64,000 nt of DNA from Cystobasidium ongulense (lineage: Eukaryota; Basidiomycota; Cystobasidiomycetes; Cystobasidiales; Cystobasidiaceae), in NCBI GenBank assembly GCA_022835595.1, contig BQUP01000002.1, positions 2,218,534 to 2,282,533 on the forward strand, written 5' to 3'. Positions 37,296 to 50,250 of this stretch are shown here, piece by piece. Positions within the stretch are counted from its first letter, which is position 1; every line of letters starts with the position of its first letter. The position numbers and the translations under genes were made by a program. The notes under the pieces are model-generated. The model had not been told where the DNA came from. It saw only the letters and a program-made list of their open reading frames with translations, and searched no databases.

Positions 37296-38103
37296 GCTGT
37301 ATACTCGTGTGCTTGTTGCTGATTAGCTGCTGTCGTGCATCTCGAGTATGGCTGATTGCATGTATTCCTCGCGTCGGTGAGTGAGAAGCAAGAGGCAAAG
37401 ATGCATGGGCTTTTGCTCGTGAGGACCACGAAGCATCACGGTATGGCAGCAAGGAAGGTCGTTGCGGCCAAAAACATGAGATACGAGCAGCACCCTCATG
37501 TGTCCGGCTCTATCTCGCGGCTGGCTCGCTCGAAGCTCGAAGCTCAATCTTTTCTACGAGTTGCAGAGCGTGTACCGACCGAGGTGTGGACGACTTGACT
37601 GAGTACTACGAGCAACGCCTGACTGTCTAGCATCAAGCAAGGAAACAGCTCTCAGTACTCCACCGTAACTTGCTGTATTCAGTGTATTGAATACTGCCCG
37701 TTCTCTCGGCCCAAAAGGCGTGCACGTGGGGATTCCCAATGGGAACTTGCAACATCGACAACACAGTAACACGGCAACAACGCGTACAGAACCAGGTTAT
37801 TCAGGGCTATTCAAGGCTACTCGGCACCATCCAGCAGTCTTCACTCGTCGTCGTGCTGTCACTTTGCCGCCTCGTTTCCACACACCGCCACCGGAAATGC
37901 CCCTCATTTCAGCTGGCTTCGGCTCCGTTCGGCGGTTCAGCTCGGTCTTGCTCTTTCTTCAACTTGAAAGACATTCAAGTGCAAGCTGATGGGACACCTT
38001 GCTTCTGCTCTCCATAATACTCTCCAACTGCTGGACAGCTCAGAACATCTCCCAGACTAGTCTAACGCAAATCAATCACGGTATCACGCTCAACTTGGAA
38101 GCC
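37296..38103. promoter_or_regulatory. Divergent intergenic region, about 810 bases
   Basis: Between the RRM gene (minus) and the seven-helix protein gene (plus). Many overlapping open frames but no motif. Must contain both promoters. Confidence 0.5.
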
Positions 38104-39423
38104 ATGGCTGCACATACCTTCACAAAGGACGCGGGGGCAGCATTAGTATTCGCAATCCTCTACTCTATACTCTTCATATGGATGCTCGCTGGCTACATCA
38201 CCGGCCGCTTCAAGGTCCGCTCAAGGTGGTCCTTGCTCTTCTTTCACGTGACTATCCGAGTCGTCTCGCAGGTGGGTTTAAGCTGACTTACAGCACAGCT
38301 CTAGTACTAGAGAGTTTGCAAAGTCGCTCCCAAGTCTGAAATCCTCCGACTTTCTCGCATTCCTTCTATATCACCTTCAATACTGAGCATGCTGTTTTTT
38401 GCCCGCATACAGGCCCTCGGCATTGCCTTTGGAACCCTCGCGTTCGATAATGTCGATATCTTTATCGCATACCTAATAATGGGGGCAGAGGGTTATTTTA
38501 CTTTAGTAAGAGTTTGCGTCATGTTCACATGCCTGCAGAGCTCTTATTGATTGGGGCTCATTTGCAGACCATCGCTGCGTACCTCTTTCTCAAATCCTGG
38601 CAGAAACACAACTGGGGCGACAGCTGGCTAGCCTCTGACAAGCATTCCGACAAACAAACGGGCGGTCAACGATGGGGAGCTGCTTTACTCCTTTTACCAT
38701 TACTCATGCCCTGGAGATACAAGCATCACATCTTGGCACCAGTCCATTCACTCCTCATACCAGCAAATGCTATCATCATAGCAGGTGGTTCATTCTTAGC
38801 AAGTGACGCAGGTACAGATCCTACTGATTTCAATCAAAAAGCAAAAATACTTCGTTCTATTGGAAGTGGTATATTTCTTGCTGTTACATTTTTCTATAAT
38901 GGCTGTGTTGTAAAAACATTTCTAGATTCTAAAAAGGAGAGAACAGATATTCATATGACTTTACCTATTTTAGCTATTGTTGGTTTATTACTTATCGTAA
39001 GAGGTGTTTTTGGACTATTACAATCTGCTGTATGGAGTGTGAGTAGCCTTTCTCTCCTGTTGATTGGAAGTAAGCGTGAAAGAATTCCTAACCTGACAAA
39101 CAATATCATTTCCATCAGCTTTCGTACGTCAATCCTTCAAATTACACTTCCCATGGATTCACAAGCCGCTTTATAGCACTTGAATATTGTCTTACCGTTC
39201 TTCCAGAATTCACTTCGTGAGTTCTAGTTGCTACTTCTTCATCCTTCGTGTACACGCTGTCAAACGACTGAACCTGCCTTTCTACCCCAGGGCCGCCCTT
39301 ATGAACCTGACTTATTTCACCGCTCGTCAAGATAAATACATACATTCTGCTGATATCCCAAAGGAGCTTCGAGAGGGAGATTATGAGTTGACCAGCAAGT
39401 ACAAGGAAGCTGGTCAAGTCTAG
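38104..39423 (+). CDS. Seven-helix integral membrane protein, DUF7702-like
   Basis: Exons 38104-38271, 38413-38505, 38568-39038, 39119-39216 and 39291-39423 give 320 residues. Hydrophobic segments fall near residues 11-35, 47-72, 74-98, 120-138, 150-175, 192-215 and 228-252, with a last one around EYCLTVLPEF, so seven or eight helices. Short loops and the FHVTIRVVSQALG segment after helix 1 resemble the fungal DUF7702 integral membrane family. No transporter or GPCR signature that I can name. The C terminus is short and charged (YIHSADIPKELREGDYEL), likely cytosolic. Location and function unknown. Confidence 0.75.
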
Positions 39424-40270
39424 AAGCACTCAACGGAGACCATTGAATCGATAGCGTAGAGGCAATAGTGCCCAGAGGCCAATCCTTTTAGAAGTCTCTC
39501 TGTCGCTGGGGTGTTTGCCCATCGAAAGGGACCCGAGACCTTGTGAACGTGTCCTGTCAGCATATCCTGATAATTTAGAGGTTTGTTTTCCTTTACTTCT
39601 GCTGCTTGAAATGATACAATTTTCTTTATTCGGCACTTTGCATGCGGTAGTTGCGTACAATGAGTAGGGTCATGTGTGACACCATGTCAGCTTGTTTATA
39701 CCCATTGCTATGACAAGGAGAGGTCGCTCTTGCAAGACAGCTGTCGAGGCTCTATTTACACAGCTTTGCAGATGAGTGGCGGCGTAAAAGAAGCCGGAGC
39801 CCCAATGTGGCGCGATAATAATAATGCATGTAGAAAGTAGAGAATGGACTGATTTGCTGAGCTTGCTAGTAGGCTTTTATTGCAATAGCTGGACGGGCAG
39901 TGTATGTTGCACCCGAACTTGGGGGTTTCCGTTCACATCCCCCCATACTTTGCCTACCATCTTGATCTCGTGCTTCCTTTCTGGTACAAACTTCAAGCTG
40001 GCTGGTGAGGACGCGACTTGAGGACAGGCCAGGACAGACGCAGGTCGCACACTCGCACGCAGGCACAGCGCACGCTTTCAAGGACGCGTTAACCGCTCCA
40101 GTGCCTATTGTGGTCGCTCGCTGTCACCCGTCCATCCGACGCGCCTGCCATTGTTGAGCCGCACAAAAAAGCCTGCCAGCAAGACGAAACCCTATCAATC
40201 CATCCAGGCAGGACAGGTCAGGCTGCGACGGAGAGCAAGTAGCTACAGGCACAACCGCAGTACATTTACC
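39424..40270. other. Intergenic, about 850 bases, HMG1 promoter and leader
   Basis: Upstream of HMG-CoA reductase. An in-frame extension runs back to 40151 without an ATG context better than 40271. No sterol-regulatory element matched well enough to call. Confidence 0.5.
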
Positions 40271-43200
40271 ATGGCTCGCTCTTCCTATTCCTCGTCGTCC
40301 TCGTCGTCGGCCGGCAGCAAGAACGCCTCGCTCAACCCTCTGAGGGCACTCGCGATGCTCGCAGGCGCAAAGCCCATCGAAGTCCTCGTCACTGGCTTCT
40401 GCATAGTCACGCTCGTCTACTTTCAGCTCCTACATGCAGTCAAGCACTCGGAGTTCCTCTCGCCCTCGTCGCTGTCCTCTAGCAGCTCGCTGTTCGGGAA
40501 GCCAGAGACGGGTCGGAGCATATTTCAAGACTCTTCAGTCGCTGCATCCTCTGCAAACAGTGCATTGACAGACTCGCTGTACACTACACTCGCTCGCAAT
40601 GAAGATGGGCAATGGGTCGAACTCTCCAGCAGCGCTCGTCAGCTCGCCGATCCTGAGCTGGAAAGTCTCGTCCTGTCCAGGATCATCGTAGGACTCGACT
40701 CGCACATGCAACTCACCGAAGACGACCGTAATATACTCGTATACCCTGCACACTCATCCGCACCTGCCTTGTTTAACGACGAGGGCAATCACAGCCATCG
40801 TCCCTCTGCTGCCCATCGTGCTGCAGACGACTCGAATGGGAAATTCACCGCCGCCACACCCCCTCCATCTCTCCAAGATCCTCAAATACAAGCTTCCCTG
40901 AGGCAATTCGAACAGCACATTAAAGTCGCAAACTACGCTGGTCATTCTTTCCAGGAAGTCTGCTATAGGCCATCAGCAAATGGCAACACAGATGAATGCT
41001 TCTCCCTCTCCTTCCCCTCGAGCGAAGAACTCGGATCCGCTTCAGCGACTATACTTTCCCTAGGACTCGATAATTCGCACTCTGAAGCATACGCATTCCA
41101 AGCTGCCCTGGCCTCGTCCTCACCATTGACAGATTCTAAAGGTTATACATACGTTCCAGTAGCTGCTTCTGCCAGCACAACAGGAAGGAAACAAAGTCAA
41201 GATGGATTAGGTCTATCATTCAGTGCTTTCCCTTCTACGAATGGACTACCCTCCTCCAATCCACAATACAACGCTCAAGACCAGAAAAGCGTGAAATGGA
41301 TGTTGTATGCCGGAAGAGCACTTATCATGCGCTTCTATGCACTTGCGAAGGTGAGTCTGAGCGTTGACGACTGGTCGCAGGTAGAGGTCTGTGCGAATAG
41401 AACCTGACACATTATACTTTTCATTCAAATTCGCAGAAAGCGGACTCGGCGGATATCTTTGTCATGCTGTTCGGATACCTTTTGATGCACCTTACCTTTA
41501 TCAACTTGTTCATGAACATGCGCAAGCTCGGAAGTAAATTCTGGCTAGGTGAGTTAACTTCCCAAGACTTGCTTGTCGGTCGCAGCATATTGAACACCCC
41601 AACGTGATTCTTGTACACAGGCTGCTCTGTCCTCGTCTATGGTGTTTTCGGATTCCTCCTCTCACTCTTCGCCGCGTCAACACTCGGCATCAGTATTAAT
41701 CCTATCCTGCTGTCCGAAGCTCTTCCTTTCCTCGTCATTACAGTCGGCTTCGAAAAGCCTTTTATCCTTGCACGAGCTGTATTCTCCAACCCTGCTCTGA
41801 CTCCAGTCAACAACAGTGGAGGAGCCACATCTTCTTTACTTCGATCGCGGGTTCCATCTCGAGCGCACATCTATCCTTCGATGACTACTTCAACTCGCGT
41901 AACAGCATTCGGTCCATATCCTGAAAGCCAAGAGAATGGAGAAGCTATAAATGGGCATGCAAATGAACATTCTTCCAATACTATCGGAAGTGGTAGATCT
42001 CTAAGATGGGGAAATCCAGTACCTGCCAAAGAAATCGTTATTCAAGGTTTTGATAAAACAGGAAAACAGATCATTAGAGATTATGCTATTGAGATTGCAG
42101 TACTCGTCGCTGGATCACTTACTGGCGTACAGGGATTAACAGAATTCTGTCAGCTTGCTGCACTTATTTTGTGCTTTGATTGTCTATTCTTGTTTGGATT
42201 CTTCGCTTCCGTTCTTACCATTATGGTCGAGGTGAGTTTGTACTCTTTTCCGGATTGGCTAATTCTCGGCAATAATGCTGATAGGCGTTCTTTCTTTTCT
42301 TGTACACCCAACAAGGTCCGCCGAATCCGCGTCATGCGCAATCTGAGAAGAACAGACTCGTCTGCTGATCTAGCACATATCCTCGATGATGGTACAACTC
42401 CCGATCTCAACGCACCGGAACCAAGCGAGCCTCTAACAGCTGGACAAAGAATCAAGAGACTCTTGTTAGGTCCTCCAGCTGATAGCAAGACCGGCGAAAG
42501 TCCAACTGCAAGACTGAAGATTCTTCTTATTTCTGCTTTCCTCGTCCTTCATGCTCTCAATCTCTGCACTACTCTCACTGCCAAGACTGCTATTACTCGA
42601 CATACTGCTGTTTCTAATACCCCATCAACCGCTTCGACCTTCAATAGTGTACTCGATGAGCTAGTCAAAACCTCTCCCTCTGCATCTGCCATCAAGCCTG
42701 TGCTAGAGAGACTATCTGCACTTCACGCACCAGGTACTAAATTGGCTATTCAGATATCAGCTCCTGTCATCTTCAGGCTTGTTCTTCCTAGTCAACCGAC
42801 TTCCGAAGCTGCAAAACGTGCTCTCGGACTGGTAGACGGTCAACAAGGCAGAAGCTCAGCTGCTATACTTGATAGCTTTATGAGCGGATGGACCAAGCTA
42901 GTTGGAGACCCAGTACTCAGCAAGTGGATCGTCATTGTCCTCATCGTTAGCGTCTTCTTGAATGGTTATCTACTCAAGGGCATTGCAGTAGGGGACCAGG
43001 GTATCGGAGAAGGCTTTGCACCTACAAGCGCAGGTGAAGCTGCTACTCGATTATTACTATTGGGTGGAAAGTCCGATTCAATGAAGTCCAAGGTCAAGAG
43101 AAGATGGAGTGGTGGTATTGAAGGATTAGAAAAGCTACAAAATGAATTCACTCTCGCAGAAGCTGCTGAAATGGCTAAACAAAGAAGAGCTGAACTCATT

Positions 43201-45329
43201 GAAGATGAAAAGGAGCGTGATGCTGCTGAATCTAGAGCTCAGAAAGAACAAAGAAAACAAAAAGCCAGTACCACCAAGAACACAAATAAAGTACCTTCTG
43301 GCGATTCTTCTGATGATTCAACACCTGGTTCTCCTCTTTTCATGACTTCTAGAAAACGTGCTTCTTCACATGTTACCGGAAGATTGGTTGGTGTCAACGA
43401 TCAATTATCTGCCAACAATGGAATGCCTCTGGTCATGACTCCAAATGAATCGGAATCTGAAGCAAGTCGAAGACTACCCTCGGAAGCCTCTACTTCCGAA
43501 ACCGCTAGCAGCACTCCAGCCACTACTGTTATGAGCGATAGTGAAAGCAACATGGTCACTCCTACTGTCAACAATCTAGTTGCCCACGATTCGAAAGTCC
43601 TCCGACCTTTGGATGAGATAGTTCAAATTTTCGATGCTGGAAAGGGCGCTCAACTCGTGACTGATGAGGAAATCATCCTCATGGTCCAAAAGGGTAAAAT
43701 CGCCGCTTATGCTCTGGAAAAATTATTGAAGGATTTCCTTCGGGCTGTCAAGATCCGTCGAGCTCTGATTTGTAAGTTAACAACGACCTTTCGGTCTTTC
43801 AATTATGCTCGGCTTCTGACCCAAATTCTGTCGCCTTTACAGCTCGAGCTTCCACAACAAAGGTACTTGAACACTGCAGTCTTCCCTACCTACACTACGA
43901 CTACAGCAAAGTCATCGGCCAATGCTGCGAGAACGTCGTTGGTTACCTTCCTCTGCCTATCGGTATTGCTGGTCCCTTGCGCATCGATGGTCACTCGTTG
44001 CCGATCCCTATGGCTACATCTGAAGGGGCATTGATCGCTTCTACATCGAGAGGGTGCAAGGCTCTAAATGCCGGTGGCGGTCTATCATCTGTCGTCTACC
44101 AAGATGCTATGACTCGTGGTCCAGCTCTCGAATTTCCTTCCTCAGTTCAGTCAGCTGCAGCTAAGAAGTGGATAGATAGTGAAGAAGGTTCAACAATCAT
44201 GAAAGCCGCTTTCAACAGTACTTCTCGTTTCGCAAGATTACAAAGCTTGAAAGCTGCTATTGCAGGTCGTGTTCTATATGTTCGCTTTGCCACCCAGACA
44301 GGCGATGCTATGGGAATGAATATGATCTCAAAAGGAACAGAACGTGCTCTCGAAACCATGATGACGGATCACTTCCCTGAGATGAAAGTGATGGCTCTTT
44401 CTGGAAATTACTGCACCGACAAGAAACCTGCTGCTATTAACTGGATCGAAGGTCGCGGCAAGAGTGTAGTTGCCGAAGGCATCGTACCTGGTCATATCGT
44501 CAAGACTATCTTGAAGACTAGCGTGAAAGAGCTTGTTCGCGTCAACATCGCAAAGAATCTTGTTGGAAGTGCACTTGCTGGTACGATGGGTGGTAATAAC
44601 GCTCATGCTTCCAATATTCTCGCTGTATGTTTCATTCTTTGGCGTTTACCGGTTTGCCTGTGGGTAATACTGATCGGCTCCTCCTTCTCGTATAGGCCAT
44701 CTTCTTGGCTACAGGTCAAGATCCTGCCCAAGTCGTTGAGAGCGCAAATTGCATTACTTTGATGGAAGCAGTCAACAACGAGCAAGATCTACTTATCTCA
44801 TGTACCATGCCTTCCATTGAAGTCGGTACAATCGGAGGAGGAACAAGTGAGTGTCGTTGCCTTTCAATCTATGGTACAGAGGTTTTATAGTGATGCTCAC
44901 GTATCTCTGCTTACTTTCTCACAGTTCTCCCGCCTCAAAACGCAATGCTGAAGATGCTCGGCGTCGATGGTCCCCACCCAACGAATCCGGGTGAAAATGC
45001 TCGCAGACTCGCACGCATTATCTGTGCCGCCGTCGTTGCAGGAGAGCTCTCTTTGATGAGTTCGCTGACAGAGGGCAGTCTGGTCAAGTCTCACATGGCT
45101 TTGTAAGTTCTCTACTGCATCTAACGTTTCTCGTCGAAGCAGCGCTAACCGGTCATTCGTTCACAGAAATCGCTCAGCGCCTGCTACTCCAGCAACTCTG
45201 CAAGTCACTGGTCATTCCTACCTCACACCAGCGCCAACGAGGCCTACAACGCCATCGCAAAGTCACCAATCCTTACGGCCCGTTTCGAGCGCTCTTCACT
45301 TGACGCCAATGTCAGCTGCAAGGCAATAA
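40271..45329 (+). CDS. HMG1: 3-hydroxy-3-methylglutaryl-CoA reductase
   Basis: Makes mevalonate for sterols in the ER membrane. Exons 40271-41350, 41437-41548, 41621-42231, 42316-43771, 43843-44624, 44696-44846, 44925-45102 and 45167-45329 give 1510 residues. The N-terminal half holds a first helix (residues 33-55), a long luminal loop, and the sterol-sensing multi-helix region ([43 protein letters not shown]). The linker is charged and disordered. Catalytic motifs are all present: [17 protein letters not shown], the Glu of ATSEGAL, DAMGMN for NADPH, the Lys of KKPAAINW, the Asp of GQDPAQ, and the catalytic His of VKSHMALNRS. Intron 3 (42232-42315) is 84 nt, without stops, and could be read through in frame. 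Confidence 0.96.
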
Positions 45330-46438
45330 ACAGCAGGGCTGGAATCTAATGAGCATGACGACATGCAGCGTCCTAAAGCCAAAGAAGCACACAACAGCAG
45401 TCTGCACATCATCTTTAAAGCATTATTCCTAAGAAAAACCCGCGCAAGAATTTGTTCGTCTTTCAATCATTCGAGCTTCATTCGATAATTCTCACCTGGC
45501 AGGCAGTCGATGAGATGTGACATTGTTTCCCGCTCAGACACGCAAGCGAGACATTACGACCATCCTTTACAAGCGTCTTCTTGTTAGCGAATCAAGCTAT
45601 CCTCCTTGACCCACCCACGTGGTCCACCTTCAGTATTCAACTTTTTTAACCAAATTCGTGAGGAACTTGCGCGACCCAAAACAAGACTCGAGCGCTTTTT
45701 TAGGTTTATTCGGTTTCAGTAGCAGTCAGTCTCGTTTCGTTCGTACGTTATCCCCCCCGCTTATCTTGCAAGTCGCGCATGAAAGCATGAGATTTACCAG
45801 GTTGGCGATTTGTACTGTATATCAGATCTTTTATATTGATAGTGTGATGCCTTGAATACAAGATAGGCTCATTCTGGTAAAGAGGTTTCCTCTCCTACAG
45901 ATGCTGCAATCCAAAAACAATCTTTACTATAAAAAGGAAATAGTTTTCAAGGGTATACAAGGTGCAATTTTGCAATGACGGTTAGTGACAGGCATGGCAG
46001 AATGACATTTGCAAGAGTGGTGCGAAGATGAACCAGACGACTGCAGGTTTGATTGCACAATGATGGTAGGGTACTCATAGAAGTTGTTATTGGTCTTTTA
46101 TCTGACACATCACAACTGAGATTTAAAAGACACCAAATTGATTTAAAATTGATTCAAAGTAAAACTGAATTGTGAGAAGTGTGAAAGACTACCACAGTGA
46201 CCGAAGCGAGAATTCGTAGAGAACTTCCCACCGGAGAAGAAGCATTGAAAGAAAGACAGCAAAATAGGATTATTGGAAAGGTATTGTCCGCTAGTTGATG
46301 TACCCTTGAGCATTCGTGCGTAACCACGCAATTGTCTAAAATAGAGGCGACAGGAGGGGATCCCAATAGAAGAGTAGAAATAGAAAGGTCCAGAAATGAG
46401 GGAACTAGGTAAGGGATGTTTATGACTAGAATTCAGAT
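45330..46438. other. Gap between convergent genes, about 1.1 kb
   Basis: Shared 3' region of HMG1 and the CPL1-like gene. AT-rich in its second half, with short frames only. I see no gene, tRNA or repeat family. Confidence 0.55.
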
Positions 46439-48386
46439 CTAAATGCAGACTCCAGCTGAAGAAAGTCTATAACCTTCAGTGCAAGAGAAGACAACGCATT
46501 GACCACTCAAGCATCCAACACCGGATACGCCTTGAATTTGTGTGCAATCTTTACCATCACCCTCGATTGAGCATCCACCACAATTTTCTAATTCTTGAGT
46601 TGTATCAACACATTCATAACCACCTTCCAAAGATGATGCAATTGGGCAGGCGGATAATGAATCAGGACAGAAATGTGAATCTTCTTCTCTTGTATGATGC
46701 TTCTTTGACCAAATTGGGTAGACTCCATTGAATTTGCCTTTGTTGCCGTGGTTTGCTGGTACTGCTGGTCGGTGAGATGGAGCAGGTGGTTCACAATTTT
46801 TGTTCTTGTTTCTCCAGCATCCGGGGATACACACGCAGGCTTTTCCATCCCATTTCTCATTCTTGGGGCAGTCAGGATGGCTTGGTACGCAAAAGCCAAA
46901 TAGAGTTCTTTCAAAATTAGGTTTACATTCGCATCTGCTCAGAGATGGTTTGTATTCTTCATTTGTTCGACATTGGGGTGGATTGCAGCTGTTTCCTGAT
47001 GGGTGTAGATTGCAGCCTGTTTGAATTGGGTTTAGAAAGCAATGTCAGCCAGTGTCCGATTTAAAGAGCGATGAAATGAAAGGAGACAATCCATTCAAAG
47101 CGGAAGTGGAAAGAATCAAATTTACCCGGCTTGCACACGCATTTTGTGCCGTTCCATTCCATGTTGTTGCCCTGTAGAAAAGAAAGTGGAGAAAGGGAAG
47201 GTCAATGAGGAAACTACTCTGGAACGAATGCAAGATGAAATGAGAGTTAAACTTACGCAGTTTGGTAGCTTACACTTTCCATCATTACCTTTAACGAATC
47301 CATCCTCGCAAACACACCGCCCATTCTTGTAAGTTTCATTTTTTCCAGTGCAAATTGGCTTGCAGCATCCATTCTTCTTCTCAAACCCGTTTTCGCATCT
47401 ACACTCACCATTTGAATAGAATTCATTGTCTCCAGTGCAGATTGCGTTGCATTTGCCCTTTGAATCATATTTGAAGCCGTCAATACATTTGCAGGCATTT
47501 GTATTCTTGCGGATCTCATTCTTGGTGGCGTCGCATTTGATTTGGCACTTGTTGCCAGACTTCTCAAACCCAGAGATGCAAACACATTGATTATTCTTAT
47601 ACTCTTCATTATCACCGCACGATGGTTCGCACTGATTGTTCTTGCGACTGTTTCTTGTGCAGGATGGTTCGCAAATGCATTGACGGGTCTTGGCATCGTA
47701 GGCTTCGTATTGACCACATGTTGGGATGCATTCACCGTTCTTGCGAGTATATCCGTCTGTACACTTGCAGTCTCCATTTCTGAGCAGACGAGGAGGTAGG
47801 TGTAGTGAAGGCGCGTCAATGGGAAACTTTGGCACTTATGATGAGGGGAGTGGAGTGGACCAGAAGGAGGAGAGGATAGCGAGGGGAATGCATTACACCA
47901 CAATTCTTCAAACCGAAATGCACTGACTGAATGGGTCGTGCTGACCTTTATACTTGTCAAGTACCATGTGGAAAGGGTAGTAATAAGGAGGAAGAAGCTT
48001 TTTCGCGTTGCGCACGTGCCGCATGATGAGAAGAATGGCGACGAGAGAGCGCGGGAGAGAGTCAAGGACAAATACCAACAAGTGACTCACTTTAGTACCG
48101 AGTTACTACCATTGCAAATAATGTTGCATCCAGCAGGGTTGCATACTGCTTTCCCGGATCCAGCAGTGATTGGTTCTTTGCAGAGAGTCCATCCGCCGGG
48201 TGTCGAATTATTACACTGGCAATCTCCATGCTTCCAGGTGAGTACCTGGTTGGCATTTGAGCAGTATTGATATTCTCCTGTTCGTTTTGTGAGGGAGCTG
48301 TTGGTGTCGAGCGGCGAAGTGGACGAGGCTGATGCAGAGGCTGCAAAGAGCAGGCCCGTGAGGGAGAGGGCGAGTGAGAGGCGCAT
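46439..48386 (-). CDS. Secreted cysteine-rich protein with CPL1-like domain
   Basis: Minus-strand exons 48386-48091, 47779-47257, 47171-47126 and 47016-46439 give 480 residues. A signal peptide (residues 1-20, MRLSLALSLTGLLFAASASA) is followed by a dibasic KR site. The middle holds seven to eight Cys-rich repeats of about 28 residues with a CxC-x2-G(Y/F)-x-NGxC-x-(P/A)xC pattern, like EB/EGF modules. The C terminus has CPDSLSACPI, GYECVDT and CGGC, ending SCTEGYRLSSAGVCI, the CPL1-like domain of basidiomycete secreted proteins; Cryptococcus Cpl1 affects capsule and host immune cells. Intron 1 is 311 bases, the longest here. Likely wall or secreted adhesive/effector role by inference. Confidence 0.88.
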
Positions 48387-49726
48387 CTTTGATAGAGGGA
48401 TGAGGAGGAATAGAGAGAGAGAGAGCACGGTAGAGAGAGCGTGTGTCTGTAATGAGTGTGTGTGTCCTTCTCGTCTTCCTGTGTGTGAGGGAGGGCTGAA
48501 AGTAGGTCGAGAAGGGATGTCAATAATGCACACAATGGGATGCCCGACCAAGCAAGCAAGCGGGCAAACAGAGAGCGAGATGGGCTGAAGAGAGGGAGGT
48601 AACAGAGAGAGGGCGGCGCGACAACTCACTGAGAGGGTGCGAGGGTGCGAGGGTGTGGAGTGAGTGCAGAGTGATGGAAAGAGAAGAGAGAAGAGAAGAG
48701 AGAGAGAGACGGCGACGACGACGAAAACACGACAGAACGAGCAGACGCCCGTGCTTGCTTGCATCCAGTTCAACGTCTCTCTTTCCTCCGACCCTCCCCC
48801 GATGGTTTTTGTGTGATGCGATGTGGACCTGACCCTCTGCTTGAAGGTTCAACGGCGGAGGGTGTGTGCGAGGTGGTCAGTGGGTGTGCGCAGTTCAGTA
48901 CGGTGGAAGGGAGTCGTATCTTCATTGTACCAGTAAGCATCAGTGTCGATGTTAGTAGATTGTAGTCTCTCCCTCTCCCTCTACTCGTCCTACGCTGTTC
49001 GCCCATTCAAGTTGCCTGCCTGCCTGCCTGCCTGCCTGCCACAGCATCCCGTGAACACGCAACAGCCATCAGTCGAGCCAGCATTGGGCTTGCCAGTCAG
49101 TTGAACGATACCGCATCGCACATGCTCCGTAGACCGGGGGCGCGAAGGAGTAAGGTGTCCATGGCGTGCACGCGTTGGACTGACAAGAGAAGAAGGGCAG
49201 AAAGAGTACATAGACATGCACGTCGATGTTATTCAGATCGAGCAGCATCCCATGCCACACTGCACTGCACCAGACAGACAGACAGCAATCACCATGCCAT
49301 AATAGCCTCAGCCCAGCCCATCCTCTCGTCTCCTAGACAACGACAAGGTCGCCACCTCTATTTGGTCATGAAACGCGCAAACACACGAACAGCGGGCACT
49401 GCAAAAAGGACCTTTATATACGGTATACACGGACCATGTGCAAGCGATACCAACAGCCAACGAGCTGCCCTTCCCATGTGTCCGAAAGGCATTGCACTTG
49501 AGATCTACAAGCTGTCAGGTAAACTGCATGGCCGTATACGCAAGTAAAGAAAGGGTAAAATAAAGGGAAACAACCCAAGTGTAGACACAATGTATCCAGG
49601 CAAACCCTAGGTATGCCTCGCCGATCCTAGTCCTTCCGCAGTACACGTCATTATGATACTGCTCTAGGGTACCCCATCCATTCACTACCCCATCAGAGGT
49701 GGCGACTTCCTCGTCAATCCCGACGC
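48387..49726. promoter_or_regulatory. Long purine/pyrimidine-skewed 5' flank of the CPL1-like gene
   Basis: About 1.3 kb with no gene. In the first 350 bases the + strand is GA-rich (GAGAGAGAGAGAG around 48412-48425; GAGAAGAGA units around 48680-48712), so the CPL1-like transcript leader would be CT-rich. A (TGCC)7 tract follows at 49013-49040. The remainder up to 49720 has open frames on both strands without motifs. Confidence 0.6.
49013..49040 (+). repeat. (TGCC)7 microsatellite
   Basis: Seven exact TGCC units in intergenic DNA between the CPL1-like gene and the first cytochrome c1 fragment. Confidence 0.95.
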
Positions 49727-50250
49727 TTAATGTCTGGTCGCGCCAGCTGGTAGTAGGTTGTATGTCACTTCACGTGTCTTGATTGAAGCCCACTTGTGTC
49801 TCTTGACGACGAGGGAGTGAGCGGTGAGAGTAGAGAGGATGACAACAGTGTGCAGGCCCATTTTAAGCAGCACAATCGATACAAGAGATCAGTAAAGTGG
49901 CCATATTGATTGCATGTGGCACCCGTGGCAGGACTCACTGCTTTCGCTCGTCCATCTCTGGCTCAGAAGCCCACGACAAGAAAGTAACGGCATCTTCAGC
50001 CATCTGTGATGTAGTAGCTGGTGTTCCATCATCGTAATCGACTAGACCATCGTATAGCGCTCTTTGCGTAGAAATCGCAGTTCCTGGGAAGTAGGCATTG
50101 AAGACCTGAGGTTCGTTGATTTCCTTGCCTGCTGGAGGACCGGTGTATCCTGTGAGGAGGTCGAAGACGTAGTCCTGCGCCAGGAGCGTTAGCAACAACC
50201 AATAACACGAAGGCAGCATTAGTCGACTGAGTTGCGAGCTGCTTCTTGAG
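49727..50250 (-). pseudogene. CYT1: Cytochrome c1 (CYT1) 3' fragment, copy 1
   Basis: Minus strand. An exon at 50174-49939 reads [16 protein letters not shown] through [27 protein letters not shown] and EPEMDERKQ, the C-terminal half of cytochrome c1 of complex III. The last exon (49862-49727) reads MGLHTVVILSTLTA and KRHKWASIKTRE, the membrane anchor. The haem-binding CxxCH part is absent. The acceptor before the last exon is AA instead of AG at 49864-49863, and the exon coding for WRNLVG through ARHG, present in copy 2, is deleted. At 50207-50250 the fragment runs into non-gene sequence shared with copy 2. Introns are kept, so this is a DNA-level duplication, not a retrocopy. It cannot encode a working protein. 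Confidence 0.9.

Noticed and set aside
40020-40270. Sterol regulatory element upstream of HMG1
   Set aside because: TGTCACCCGTCC near 40123 is only a partial match to the SRE core; too weak to call.
48087-48773. 228-residue minus-strand frame starting at 48773
   Set aside because: The real start of the CPL1-like protein is the signal-peptide ATG at 48386. The upstream part is translated CT-rich leader sequence.
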